Shown: in pieces, positions 25,541-36,999 of the stretch
How the letters are laid out: the number at the start of each line of letters is the position of its first letter
How positions within the stretch are numbered: position 1 is the stretch's first letter
Assembly (NCBI GenBank): GCA_012932295.1
Contig: JAAONU010000001.1
Location: 43,745,134 to 43,809,133 of the forward strand
Direction: 5' to 3'
Length of the DNA: 64,000 nt
From: Cyclina sinensis
Lineage: Eukaryota > Mollusca > Bivalvia > Venerida > Veneridae
Notes under the pieces: model-generated
The model's database searches: none
The model's input: the letters and a program-made list of their open reading frames with translations, nothing else
What the model was told of the DNA's origin: nothing
Made by a program: the position numbers and the translations under genes

Positions 25541-25573
25541 TGTTACGGTCTAGTGCACACCTTCCGATAATTG
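25541..25573 (+). repeat. Left half of an interrupted target sequence (empty-site paralogue at 27,388)
   Basis: 33 bp identical to 27388-27420. It ends exactly at the TA target of the Tc1 element that begins at 25,576. Confidence 0.9.
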
Positions 25574-25575
25574 TA

Positions 25576-27085
25576 CACTCAACAAAATAAATTAAGGGTC
25601 AATACTTAGGTTCATATATAATGTTCATGTAAAAGTTAAATTGTGTTTCGCTTTCGACACACCAGTACTTGTGTATATATGGGTTTATCTACCTGAAACA
25701 GCTCAATTATCCCGTGCAGCTCCCTGCAAACACAAACACCCATCAAAATCAAGTGAAAATCAAATGTGTAGGATAAAGTCAAACGTGACATGTAAAGTTT
25801 TGATTCGAATCATCTTTTACACTATAGAACTGATTAGTGTGAAGAATCTCTAATGCCTAGAAGACACATGTCGGAGGCTTGGGCAGCCAGAGCAGTCGGT
25901 CGTCTACTGGCTCGAGGTGGCCTATGAGCATGGTGTTAGCCAAAGTGTAATCCAACGACTTTGGCAAAAGTACCTGGACACAGGCACCGTCGCCAGACGT
26001 CCTCAGAGTGGACGTCTAATGTCAACATCTGCTCGGGAAGACCGTGCCATCGTTGTCCTGGCAAAATGCCATAGGTCTGACTCGGCTGTTGCTCTAAATA
26101 GAGACTTCCAAACTGTTTCTGGTGTTCGAATCTCGGCACAAACATATCGCAACAGACGCCACGACGCTAATTTACGTACTCGCCGTCCTGTGGTACGTCC
26201 TCCTTTAACGCCAAGACACCGTGCGGCTCGTCTGGGGTTTGCCAGAGATCACGTTTATTGGCAACTCAGGCACTTTCGTAATGTGCTATTCACCGATGAG
26301 TCCAAATTTTGCCTGGACTTCCATGATGGACGTCGGCGTGTATGGCGTCAGCGAAATCAACGCTTCAGCGAGAGTTGCATATCCAAACATGACAGGTTTG
26401 GTAGCGGCTCTGTTATTGTTTGGGCGAGCATTTCTTACCACGGGCTTACAGACCTTCACGTGTTTGTTATTTGTTCGCTATATTGACGAGATTTTCCGAT
26501 CTCACGTCATTCCATATGTTGGTGCAATCGGCCAGGAATGCGTGTTAATTGACGACAATGCTACAGTTCACTGTGCGAGAATCGTCAATCAGTACATTGA
26601 CGACCAAGGTGTTGAACGTATGGGATGGCCAGCTAGGTTTCCAGACATGAACCCAATAGAACATGTCTGGGACATGCTGCAGCGCCGTGTTTAAATGAGC
26701 TGTCTGCTGCCCTTACTGAGGATTGGGGTCTCATGCCACAAAGGAACATCAAAAAGCTCATACTTAGCTTCCAGATCCGTGTCAAAGAGGTTATCCGAGC
26801 ACGAGGAGGTCATACCCGTTTCTAACATTTAACTGGTTTCCATTTTTCTTATGATAAGACATTGTGCTTACCCCACTCACGAAGTCTCAAACACTTAGAA
26901 ACTGATAGGGGTTGTCTGTGACGATTAATCGTGCTACTGTGTATGTGAAACACATGTTACTTTTACTTTAAATTGGTCAAAGATATAATTATTTTTTGTT
27001 GGATATAAACGTCCGCAAGTAAAAAAGGTAAGTCTTTAAGAACTGCTGTCATAAGTCCTTGACCCTTAATTTCTTTTGTTGAATG
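25576..27085 (+). mobile_element. Tc1-like DNA transposon, complete by its ends
   Basis: TIRs: the left reads cactcaacaaaataaattaa, the right (rc) reads cattcaacaaaagaaattaa, and both continue gggtcaa, giving about 27 bp with few mismatches. TA is present on both sides (25574-25575, 27086-27087). The length of 1,510 bp is normal for a Tc1 family member. The transposase inside is broken. The flanks joined at TA reproduce a paralogous uninterrupted site at 27,388-27,440. Confidence 0.93.
25853..26826 (+). pseudogene. Tc1-like DD34E transposase, inactivated
   Basis: ATG at 25,853 (MPRRHMSEAWAARAVGRLLA), then a frame break near 25,920. The HTH region follows (HGVSQSVIQRLWQKYLDTG, RRPQSGR), then the first catalytic box LFTDESKF and RRVWRQR. 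A second break occurs near 26,465, with the segment between HGLTDLH and RYIDEIF shortened. The second box IDDNATVH and third box PDMNPIEHVWD are 34 residues apart (DD34E). A stop at 26,692-26,694 follows QRRV, after which LNELSAALTEDW to HTRF completes the C-terminus in another frame (TAA 26824-26826). Known family role: cut-and-paste transposition at TA. The breaks imply it is dead, though all catalytic residues remain. Confidence 0.92.
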
Positions 27086-27117
27086 TATAAATACAACCTC
27101 TGACAGCTCCGTCAGGG

Positions 27118-27245
27118 AATCGATTCTTTGGCTCAGTGGTTAGAGTGTTAGCGTGTCACTCGGGAGATCGGGGTTCGATTCCCGCTTTGGGTTGTGTATT
27201 CTAAGATGCATTGCATCTTTCTGTAACGGACTTTCATGTTCGTAA
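27118..27245 (+). mobile_element. tRNA-derived SINE, copy 1
   Basis: A-box-like TTGGCTCAGTGG and B-box GGGTTCGATTCCC are separated by about 30 bp. A tail contains the small palindrome agatgcattgcatct. A near-identical copy is at 27,692. It has A- and B-box pol III promoter elements but no believable full tRNA fold. Confidence 0.8.
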
Positions 27246-27387
27246 GATGGCGGCTCGTCCGAGATGACCCCTCCTGGACTTAAATGTAAACAATTAAATA
27301 AAATAAAAAATTCTGGCTGATCCACTGATGTAAACTATACACAACACCATTTGTCATCATAAATGATGACTTTCTTAAGAGGGGATA

Positions 27388-27440
27388 TGTTACGGTCTAG
27401 TGCACACCTTCCGATAATTGTATAAATACAACCTCTGACA
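27388..27440 (+). repeat. Uninterrupted paralogue (empty site) of the Tc1 target
   Basis: 33 bp identical to the left flank of the Tc1 element, then TA, then 18 bp (taaatacaacctctgaca) identical to its right flank at 27,088. Confidence 0.92.
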
Positions 27441-27690
27441 TCCACGGATGTGGTCCAGTGGTAACGCGCTGGACTGGTAAACCAGGGGTCCCGTGTTCAA
27501 CCCCCTGCTCCTCCACTAACATTACTAATAGTCTTTCGGATGAAAGGTTAAACCGAGGTCCCATGTATCAGTGCTATACACTGAGCATGTGAAAGAACCA
27601 GGGGTGTCTCTGGAATGGGATGCTTTCTGTATCTTGCACTACCCCCACAACATAAAATAACTAATCTCTTCACGGGGCGTCTGGTCCCCA
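27441..27690 (+). mobile_element. tRNA-headed SINE with Meta-SINE-like body
   Basis: The tRNA-like head (gtggtccagtggtaacgcgc, ending with a B-box-like cgtgttcaacccc) is followed by a body with ctttcggatgaaaggttaaa and ccgaggtcccatgtatcagt. The body matches my recollection of the conserved central domain shared by molluscan Meta-SINEs. It abuts the second tRNA-SINE copy. Confidence 0.65.
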
Positions 27691-27691
27691 G

Positions 27692-27808
27692 GAATCGATT
27701 CTTTGGCTCAGTGGTTAGAGTGTTGGCGTGTCACGCGGGAGATCGGGGTTCGATTCCTGCTTTGGGTTATTCTAAGATGCATTGCATCTTCCTGTTACGG
27801 ACTTATGT
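27692..27808 (+). mobile_element. tRNA-derived SINE, copy 2
   Basis: The copy at 27,118 repeated with a few substitutions (tcacgcggg for tcactcggg) and a shorter tail. Box A, box B and the agatgcattgcatct palindrome are retained. Confidence 0.8.
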
Positions 27809-28279
27809 TCGTTAGACTATTAACTTGATACCAGTGTTTAAATTTAACTGCTATAAGTATTTCAAGTTCACAGTTTGAATGCAACCATTGATTATTCCAT
27901 ACTATCAACTATAAAGGGATCGTAATATCAAACTTGAATATATTCTGTGTGTAGATATTCTATCTACTACTAGAAATATAAAGGCCTATGGATAAACTAT
28001 TTTTCAACACCTCCTGTAAATTTAACGACTTTTTTTCATAAAATTATCAGGCAATGATATATAAGGGCGAACATTTTGAGTTTTAGGGGTCATCGCAATG
28101 CTCAAAAGTTCTTATATTGTACTGCACTTGTATTTTAAAGCTACATCTGTGCTTAGTATGGATTACCGGTCGTTTTCACTACGTTACTGTTTGAATACGA
28201 TACGCTGTGAAACAGACTCATTCGTGCTTAAATGAAGAGGTATTCCATTTATCCATTAAAAGCTAAAATTAACTGACAT

Positions 28280-28690
28280 ATCGTAGTCTATAAATCAATT
28301 GAGTGTGAGATGAAACTGATTTTAAAAAAAAACATTCGTAAGAAAAATCTGATTCTTCTCATTCTGAAAAAGCAAAATATTAGTGTTTCCTTACTGTTAT
28401 TACTTCCCTTTGCACATTTAAACATTTTTTCGAAACATCTTTACAATTACTTTATCAAAAATAATATTTTATATGTAAAAATGTAATTTTTACATCATTG
28501 TTTGATAATAACAATGAAAAATAGGATTATTTTTATTATTATTATTGCGCATTTAAGAGTGCTTTAATATTTGTTATATATTGTATTTTCCTACAATTGT
28601 AACCAGACAGGCAAGTGATTCCTAATTATAATACCCCCACGCATAATGCGTTTAATAAAAATTTTGAACATCCATCAAATGATGGAGATA
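28280..28690 (+). repeat. R1 dispersed repeat, diverged copy
   Basis: Shares ordered blocks with the copies at 41.3, 44.6, 45.9 and 46.8 kb: gtgtgagatgaaact, attacttccctttgcacatt, gcgcatttaagagtgctttaatatttgttata and tataatacccccac...gaacatccatcaa. An open frame running out of its right end (28,615-28,824) is hydrophilic and unrecognised. Confidence 0.7.
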
Positions 28691-28825
28691 ACAACGATTA
28701 CACGACTACAGTTAAAATCTCTAGGCCCAAGCCAAAATCAACATACTCCCACGGAGAAAACGAGGCAGACGGCACAACCTCACAGGATGAAAATAGCGTG
28801 TTTGCGCGCCGGAAACGGAATTAAG

Positions 28826-29206
28826 TTGGCAGTAGCAGTACGCAGTAGCAGTTGGCAGTAGAAATTAAATCAAATGTGAAGTTGGCAGTAGCAGTAACAG
28901 CAGTAGCAGTAAGCAAAACTGAAGTTGGCAGTAGCAGTAGCAGTAAACCAAACGTGAAGCTGGCAGTAGCAGTAACAGCAGTAGCAGTAAGCAAAACGTG
29001 AAGTTGGCAGAAGCAGTAACAGCAATAGCAGAAGGCAAAACGTGAAGTTGGAAGTAGCAGTAACAGCAGTAGCAGTAGGCAAAACGTGAAGTTGGCAGTA
29101 GCAGTAGCAGTAGGCAAAACGTGAAGTTGACAGTAGCAGTAACAGCAGTAGCAGTAGGAAAAACGTGGTTGGCAGTAGTAGTAACAGCAGTAGCAGTAGG
29201 AAACTC
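28826..29206 (-). repeat. CTACTG-rich minisatellite, reverse orientation
   Basis: About eight units of gtgaagttggcagtagcagt plus aacagcagtagcagtaggcaaaac, the reverse complement of the array at 40,688. Leucine-, alanine- and threonine-rich open frames here are repeat artefacts. Confidence 0.95.
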
Positions 29207-29838
29207 TGAAAGTCTGCGAGAGTGTGAAACAGTCACAGACTGGTGCAATCAAACTGGTGCAGATTTTCTAGATTGGCACAAAAATTCCTGAAAGTCGGCA
29301 ATAATGTCAGAAACAGTAGCCGCGAGACCGTAACAATGGACTCCGGAGGGTCCCTTAACATCAAAAATGACATTTTCTCGATTTTGGCACCAACATTCCT
29401 TAAAGTCTTTAAATTGGACTAAAACAAGTGCTCAAAGAACTGGTCAAGCGACATAAAAACGATAATGTTCAGTATCGGATTAATAGACGCTTGTAACTAC
29501 AAGGTACTTGTTCGCGTGCTTTAATTAAAAACTATTATACCGTTTACAAAAATAGGGGATATTATGCTATTTTGTTATGATATGGGAAACCTACTGTTTA
29601 TAGGCAATCATCATGTATATTATTACAATGGTCGTTCATGTGTAGATAGCGTGGTTAATAAAGTATAGCTATCTCCTTCAAATTTGTGCTGCACGTGCAA
29701 CTTTAAGACATGAGAGGATTTTAGCATTGACCGAAATCATGGTAATTGTGACTTTGTTTGCGCAGATTTCAGAATATTGTGTTGTGTAGATGTCGAACAT
29801 AAAGTCACAATCAAATTTGCAATATTTTTTTGGGAATT

Positions 29839-31231
29839 ATGAGACGTCTCAGTGAACGTCAACGTTGGCGGGCCATTTGTATGTTCCAGACCGGAAGTAC
29901 ACAGGGCAAGGCTGCAGCTGACTTGAATGTTTCACAGTCCGTTGTTTGTCAATGAGGGACATTCCTGATAACAAATTATTTCCCTTACTCAGATAACATC
30001 AAAGGTAGACCAAATAGCATAATGGTCCTTTCAGTTGGAATCCTCTGACTTTATCCTTGTTTCTAACTGTGATGGTCTTGACTTTTAGTTGTGAAAATTG
30101 TCACTTATATAATATTATATATATTAAATAAAAAGTTAGGATTATCAAAGAACAAATATAATGGTGTTATCAAAACATTGCTAAATTTATTGTGTAATCT
30201 AACTGCCACTGTTGCTAATAATTAGGTTTAATTATCACCATATCAAAAGAGAAAATAGCGATAAAAGCTGAGGAATCCAAATGGAAGGACCAAAGTAATA
30301 TCAGAGAGTATTCAGGGTAGATAATAAACTAATGTCTCCCATTGTGTTCACGATATCAAAGAACAGGCAACGTGATTGATATACAAAGATGTGGACGTCC
30401 AAGATGTACTTACATCCGAGACGATCACTATGTTGTTAATCAAGCTCTCCGTAATAGAGTACTGACGGCCACAGACCTTCAACAACGGCTTCGACGTGTC
30501 AGAGGGGTCAAAGTCTGAAGACAGACAATCAGAAATCGCTTTCACTCAGACGGTCTTAACACTAGGCGCCCTCAAGTGGTCTTGCCATTGTAGCAATGCA
30601 TTCGTTAGGCATGGTGTAGATAGCGGCGTCGGTGGATTATTAACAAGTGGTCACATGTAATGCTCAGTGACGAATCCAGATTCAACCTAGACTTTCCTGA
30701 TGGTCAAAGAAGAGTTTGGCGTCGCCCAGGTTGACGTTTTACAGACGCTGCAAGAGTTGCCAACGACCGATATGGGAGTGGGTCCGTTATGGTATGGGAT
30801 GGCATCACTATGACGGCCAGAACACAGCTACATGTGTGCCATTGCAGTGTTACTGACCAGTACTACCGTGACAACATTTTGGTTCCGCATTTTGTTCCGT
30901 TTTCTCAACGTTATGGCCAAGAATTAATCGGCCAGGATAATAACGCCAGAGCCCATAGAGCAAGACTTGTCACTCGGAGTTCCTGGAAGAGCAACATGTC
31001 CGTACTTTACCATGACCAACGATGAGCCCGGACTTATCACGTATTGAACATGTGTGGGAATTTCTTGGAAAATGTGTCCAAAGACGTGATCCTCCACCCA
31101 GAACGTTACGTGAGCTCGGTGCGGCGCTGCATGAAGTGTGGGACAGAATCCATCAGCACACCATCAGTTGTCTTATTGTGAGTTGTTGCATAGCTTGTTG
31201 CGACAACAGAGGTGGTCAAACACGTTATTGA
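29839..31231 (+). pseudogene. Second Tc1-like transposase, interrupted by a MITE
   Basis: ATG 29839 begins MRRLSERQRWRAICMFQTGS, with HTH-like GKAAADLNVSQSVVC. A 395-bp MITE then interrupts, after which SRYQRTGNVIDIQRCGRPR resumes. Later parts, in shifting frames, include LSDESRFNLDFPDGQRRVW (first catalytic box), DRYGSGSVMVWDGI, IGQDNNARAHRARL (second box, with an extra residue) and SPDLSRIEHVWEFLGKCVQ (third box). Several stops and frameshifts are present. Clearly a dead Tc1-type transposase, a different family from that at 25,853. Terminal inverted repeats were not identified. Confidence 0.88.
29950..30344. mobile_element. 395-bp MITE, copy 2, nested in a Tc1 transposase
   Basis: Same family as 7,721-8,105. 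The ends caatgagggacattcctg and the inverted caatgggagacattag are flanked by TGT on both sides (29947-29949, 30345-30347). Removing the element plus one TGT restores the reading frame of the host transposase across the join, so a 3-bp target duplication is well supported. Confidence 0.9.
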
Positions 31232-31914
31232 GAGCGTGTGAAAATGATGACGTTAACGTAATGACTTTTGAAGCTGTTGAAAGTACCTAAAGATGTCATG
31301 AAGAAGTTAAATTTTTGATTAAAATTTGTGGATGAATTTGTTTAATTGATTAAATAGACATCAAAAGTAAGTGTAATGCAAAATCATATCAAGCAGTTGG
31401 CGAAGTATTGTTAAGGCATTTATAGTTAGGTAACGTACGCTATATATTTGATTCGTAATCATCTAAACTCAGATACTTTAGCATAGGCAATTGTACTTTG
31501 TTTTATACCTTGTTAGTGTTTCTAAATTATTTAAGATATTGAATCTAATATATTGTAATATACCTGCTTATAGAACTTCACACTCTCGCATAATATTATT
31601 GTAATGTCTACTTTTCTGTGTAAAGGTGACTTATATGTCCGATGAACCGGGTGTAAATATTACTTTATTTTAGATAGATAGATAGATTTTATTAAATATA
31701 TACTGATGATGTATGTTATATCATACACACGTCATCACTGTCATAACTTACTTTTATTTATCTATTCCTTTTACTAGGACATTTTACAAGATTTTTCCTC
31801 GGACAGCGAACCGTTTTCTTAACGTTCGTAAGAAGACACTTTTGAAGAAAAACTCGTATTGTATCAATTACATATTTAACTAAATTAGAGAGAGTGTTTT
31901 TTTTAATATTTCAT

Positions 31915-32345
31915 TTAGAAGCCGGCATTACACAGTAAAACCCGGACAGTTAAATTAATTTTGAAATGTTTTGAGCGCGAAATGAAAATTCATATCAGAA
32001 ATCATTCGTTTCATTCTGATAACTCAAAATATTTGTAAGAATTTATGCAATTATTACTTCCCTTTAAACATTTTAATAAGTCTTTAAAATCTTTTCAGGA
32101 TTATTTTTACCATTAATAACTATTTTTAAAAACAGTGTTTTTATTGGACAAGAGTTTTTGATAATAGTAAGGAAAAATTAAATCATTTAAAAAAAATGCC
32201 CATTAAATAGTGTTTTAATATATTTTATATTAAACATTTTCACGCTTTTTCAGTTACACACATACAAGTCAATCGTTACTACAATGCCACCGTGTATAGC
32301 ATATTGTAGAAATTTTGCTCGTCCATTTAGGATGCCAAGTATTAT
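31915..32345 (+). repeat. R1 dispersed repeat, diverged copy
   Basis: Begins near gccggcattacacag and shares gagcgcgaaatgaaa, aaaatatttgtaagaa, attacttcccttt, a tgttttaatat block and a gcatattgtagaaattttgc...ccatttaggatg end with the other R1 copies. Confidence 0.65.
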
Positions 32346-32942
32346 TAAAATATCGATCACATCTGTAATCTGTGACGAACCAATTGCAGTCAATCTGATT
32401 AAAATCATATCTAAAATCGCTAAGCTATTAGGATCTGAGGACAACCGATAGAAGGTCACCTTCTCGTGAACTTTTCATCAGCCAATCAGAGCAACGCTTC
32501 CACCGTTTTGGTTCTGAAGGTATAGCGGTTAAAATCTATATTTACCTGGGGATCAGCCCTCGCATACCTTCATTCGCAGATAAAATAATATCCATTTAAC
32601 AAATACAAAGCAAAAATTTTAATAAACTAATATGAATCAATAATTTTTACCCGATGAAACTCAAATATGACACAGTTTTTAAAATATTCAAGATCAACCG
32701 CATAATGCTTTTAAATCTACAATCAAAATTAACACGGTGTGTGTGAATGTAAACCATAAATATATTTACTATCGGTCCACGGTTTGTAGTTATTCCTTTT
32801 ATGGAAAATAAAAGATGCGTTCAATGGTCATTGGCTATTTAAGCCAGTGTAAAGGCGCGCTCGAATTATTCGAGGTTCTACAGGCAAAAACGTATTTTGT
32901 AACAGTTATCCCACCCACCCACCTTATTTTGTCTTATTTATA

Positions 32943-33126
32943 CAGTTCATTCTCTATAACTCGAACTCGTTTAGTCGAATTTTTCGCTTATGTCATACAT
33001 ATTTGTCTGCCCGATTTCTAGTTTTCCAGTTTCACTATGATTTGTTCGAAATGTTTGAGTCGAACTTCGGCTTTGTCAAATTGTTTGCATTGGTTCCATC
33101 GAGTTCGAGTTAGCGAGTTTTTACTG
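32943..33126. mobile_element. ~184-bp pogo/Tigger-like MITE
   Basis: The left end cagttcattctctataactc and the inverted right end cagtaaaaactcgctaactc both lead into gaactcg. CAGT termini with CTCGAA-type subterminal motifs are typical of pogo-group elements. The flanks are TA on the left and TT on the right, so the TA duplication is imperfect. Confidence 0.6.
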
Positions 33127-33725
33127 TTTAATGTGTATTTATTTCGTAGCCGTAGTCTTTTGAATATAACAAAATGTTTGTACATGTACCCTACATTCGT
33201 TCTTTCTCGTTGTAGATCCCCGATTTCTTTCTCATTTGTATTTAAGAAGATTATTTCTGATGCGAGGACGGCTTCTAAAACAGAAATTGTGTTCTATTGT
33301 TTAATTGGCGTAATATGTGTGTTTGCCGCGGTGACGACTTACATGGAAGCCATTGAGTTTGAAAGTGTGTACGATTGTTGGATGGTTAACTGGGACGTTT
33401 TCACACCTCTACGTTTGCGTGACATATTTCTTTTATAGCAATATTGTTATAAGTGCTTGGACACACCCGCCACTGTACGTGGTCCTTTTGTCTTTATTAC
33501 CAGTGCCATCATGCTTGAGTGTGTTTGCTCCTTGCTATTTATCATGTATGAAATAAATGTTTTTGCCTGTTGACCACTCCTACCTGTCCTTTTTGTTTTC
33601 TTTTCTTAAAAAAAATAACTTATGGGTGGTTAGAAGGTAAATGATTTATGTTTGTCTGAATGAAATGATGAAAACATAACATGCGTTATAATACGAGAGC
33701 ACATCCCGTTATCTAGTTATCTCAG

Positions 33726-34556
33726 CGACAGATTCAGTGGTACGAATCATTCCTCGGTATCAGTTACTGCGGTAAGTAAATGTCTTTACAAAGTATTTAT
33801 TCTGTAGTTTGCGGAAGTACACAACTAAATAATAAAGACAAATGTATAATTTATTAGCTGATTAGAAGGATGTTTTTTATATATATTTGACATAGTTAAA
33901 AGTGCAAATGTATATAAATACAAGTGGGCTGTTTGGCTGGTGGTCTTGATACTAAATTATACACAACAGTACATTGAAATAGTAGATTGAGCTAATACTA
34001 ACACAGAGTGCAACAATTCAAACAGATAGCAATGAGAGCAACTTTTCACCATTTTTATTTTTTGTATGACTTTAATTAACTTTTATGTTCCAGGTGGATG
34101 ATATCGCAACCAGTGAAATATTAGTGACAGATACAGTGGTGCATAGTAATCCTACAGTAATTGTTAGAAGGGTAAGCAGATGGAAGTTAACATACGGTTA
34201 TTTTTCAGTGAATGTTGCATTTAATTAACAACATAAAGTCCGCATAATTTTTAGAAAAATCTAGTTATCGTAATATAATAACAGATTAGAATCTAGTGTA
34301 AGCAATTCATATAAAACCAAGGCAAATTAAAATGTATAAAACAACGAACAAATCTATACTCAAGAAATTCGGAATGATCTGATCTGACGTATTGTAAACA
34401 TATTTCTTTTTCTTGAAGGAAACAAATGGTGTTGTTCCTGTTTATTGTGTCGAAGATTCATTAATAAGGAAATATTGTGTAGTTGTTTACGACCATATGC
34501 CATATCCTAGTATGATTATGGATATAATGATGACGAGGAGGCGGAAGTCAAAGTAA
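33726..34556 (+). CDS. Three phase-matched exons, possible 3' end of the BPI-like gene
   Basis: Exon 33726-33771 (FSGTNHSSVSVTA, enters in phase 2, donor gtaagt), exon 34094-34171 (26 codons, VDDIATSEILVTDTVV, phase 0 to 0, donor gtaagc) and exon 34419-34556 (45 codons from ETNGVVPVYCVEDS to MMTRRRKSK, then TAA). Acceptors have pyrimidine tracts (ttatgttccag, tttctttttcttgaag). The Thr/Val/Ile-rich style resembles the exon at 20,558, so they may belong to that gene, but the phase (1 out of 20,662, 2 into 33,726) needs a linking exon that I did not find. They could also form a separate small gene. A variant poly(A) signal ATTAAA is near 34,615. No domain recognised. Confidence 0.42.
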
Positions 34557-35321
34557 TGTGCCGAACTGGACCGAACAGATCCTTCTGGCCACAAGTAGAA
34601 ACCCGGTTATGGTTATTAAAGGAAATATGTAATCACTTTCATAGATGAAGAGCCGGAGCTTGTCAAAAACACCATCGACAGATAGCCCCGCATTTATGGA
34701 GTCTGATCGTCAAAAAGCTTGATTTTAACGAGCATGGGAAACCAGCGAAATGAATAGTTTATAGCGTGTTTCTAGTTAAGCGTTTTGGTTTTTATTTATT
34801 ATTTTTTGTTGACAGAAAGATTCCAGCTAATGTTTTATAAGTGTATATATAAAGGAAAATAACAAACATTAAATGTAACAGTGGTAATTGAGAATACCAC
34901 AAAAGCAAAAACGTTAATAAGTAATTCACTGGTTGTTTTTGTCACGTGACCTATTTGAAAATAACTTGGTGATTCGTTCGCGTTTTACTTTTTATTAAAG
35001 AACGTTCAACTATTTACGTTCAAGCCCGCATTTCACTACAGGCATACTGGGAATTTAAAGTTCTTCATATTGAACGTGATTTGAGCAAATAATATCAGTT
35101 TTAATCTTTTGGGCACTCATTTGCTTGTGTATCCCTTTAGCTTGCAATATCGTTATAACTATGAAAGTGAATAACTGTTAAGTAACTTGCTTTTATTGAA
35201 AAATATTGTTAGTCAGAGTATAATATCAATAAATTACAAAATACTGCAATTTGTTAACACAAATAATATTGGATGTTCGGTTTTGATAAAAACATGACAA
35301 CAGTTTTACAATTTCTACAGT

Positions 35322-35818
35322 TCAGGGTTCCAACGCTACCGGGAAAACGGGAAAAAGTTTGGAATTTCGAAAAAAACGTTCCCGGTCTTGAAAATGTCTT
35401 GATTTTTACGCCATCTGGAAACAATCGGGAAAAACCAGGGAAAAGTACGAACCAATTTGGGTACGAAACTAGTAGTACTTACCACAGCGTGTAAATAAAA
35501 CGGAACCCTTTTAGCGAGCAAGCGTTTACTGACTATGAATAGCGATGGTGTCTGCATTTCTGCAAAGCTATTTTAGAAGAGAAATTGGCGTCCATCCGTT
35601 ACTATTTGCAATAAAAACGCTTACAACAACATCTGTAGACGTTAACTACAGTGACCTACAGAGCACACAACGTGCTACTTGTCTCACCACTCTGACATTG
35701 AAGTCAAACATCTTGCTGTCAAAATGCGATTCCATCAGTGAAGGTTTTTAGAAAGAAATCCGTGAAAAAGTCGGGAAAAAGTCTGGAATTGTACAAGCAG
35801 AAAATTGTGGGAACCCTG
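35322..35818. mobile_element. ~497-bp hAT-like MITE
   Basis: TIRs: left tcagggttccaacg, right (rc) cagggttcccacaa. Flanking 8-bp repeat TCTACAGT (35314-35321) against TCTACTGT (35819-35826), one mismatch. Subterminal cgggaaaa motifs occur near both ends. CAGGGTT termini with 8-bp duplications are typical of hAT elements. The ORFs inside are not transposase-like. Confidence 0.72.
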
Positions 35819-36189
35819 TCTACTGTAATTACCGTTACAGTCGTAACAATACCGTTTTTCATAATTCACTAGAAATTACAGGTATCAAAATGTCTTTGCC
35901 AACACAAGAAAATATGTGTTCAGTGTAAATGTCAAGTGCGTAAAAGGTATAACCAGATGTACCCCACAGATTTGTTCAGAGTATGATTTTTATAGAATAT
36001 TTGAATTTTTGTAACGGAGAATAATTACTGAAAATGGTTTCGCATTTATTGGTTCTACTAGCATGTAATGCGTTATTTCCTCATAGTATAACGTTCAGCA
36101 GAGAAACATGATTCAGTTTCATTTGCCTATAAATATATTTATGAATAAAAACCAAAAATGTATCTGTTCAAATATTTACATTGGTGACA

Positions 36190-36960
36190 CTTCGGTTTAA
36201 TAATGATGTTTGAATATTATTGTCTGTTTCCTCCAGAGGTTTATTGTAGTATATCGCAAATGTAGAGGCATTTGTCCACCCTGCTGTTTTATCATTTCAG
36301 TCAATAGTACACCTTTATTACACGCCCACGAAGTAGTCGCTGCCCTGGTGCTGTGAGGTTTATATTGTTCCGAAACTCCAGCGCATCTCATTACTTTCTT
36401 TACCCACTGCACCATTGTTTGTTTGGAAACATGTTTGTGCGGTTTTATTGTTGAAATTAACAGAATTGTTATGTCCGATGTTTTTAACACATGTAATAAT
36501 TGACAACGTTGTGCTGTAGTAAGTGAAAATAACATACTTAATTTTTGCGATTATAACAATAAACTTGCAATGTCCATGTTTTCAACGTATTTTAGTACCA
36601 TGTTAACACCCCTTGTATGTGTATATCTCGGCAGCATAGGTCTTTCATTGTGCACCCCTTGCATGAAGCGATTAATTATCTCAGTTTTTATGGATATCAA
36701 TGTTCCCCGTTATGTTCACAAATGTGCTAATGCGGATCTCGCTGTGTTAATTGCAGTATATGATAATCCGGTGTCAAATAAATTTGAGAGGAATTGCATT
36801 ACCGTCGTTGTATCAGGTTTAAGGGGATTTCCTTCCCTTCCACAATAATTAAACCATTTTTAATGGTTAAATGTGTACTGTTTAATGGTTAACTGTGTAA
36901 ACTGTGTACTGTTTGCGCGTGCTGTCTCTCCACGACATAATGATGATTGTTTGAGTGTTT
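36190..36960 (-). pseudogene. DIRS tyrosine recombinase (broken frames)
   Basis: The N-terminal core-binding part shows SWRDSTRKQYTVY, then in another frame DTTTVMQFLSNLFDTGLSYT. The catalytic part has SDITILLISTIKPHKHVSKQ followed by YKPHSTRAATTSWACNKGV, the H-x-x-R box of DIRS recombinases. After a frame break, STFAIYYNKPLEE carries the likely nucleophilic tyrosine. All the landmarks remain, in at least three reading frames. Confidence 0.83.
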
Positions 36961-36999
36961 CCCGATAGTCTTTGCTTTCTGAGAGCCGACCTGATATGT

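Noticed and set aside
27118..27515. Possible functional tRNA genes
   Set aside because: Box A and box B are present, but the acceptor stems do not pair convincingly and the bodies continue into SINE tails; near-identical copies exist within 600 bp.
28615..28824. Hydrophilic 69-codon frame ending FARRKRN
   Set aside because: Its first third is R1 repeat sequence and the rest has no splice support; kept only as a note in the R1 entry.
28821..29252. Leucine/alanine/threonine repeat proteins, also at 40,763-41,056
   Set aside because: Minisatellite translation; both arrays give the same peptide repeats in whichever orientation is open.
33037..33438. 133-codon open frame with hydrophobic segments
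   Set aside because: Begins inside a pogo-like MITE, has no recognisable domain and no splice or promoter context.
36570..36848. 92-codon plus-strand frame
   Set aside because: Antisense shadow of the DIRS recombinase N-terminal domain (DTTTVMQFLSN on the other strand).
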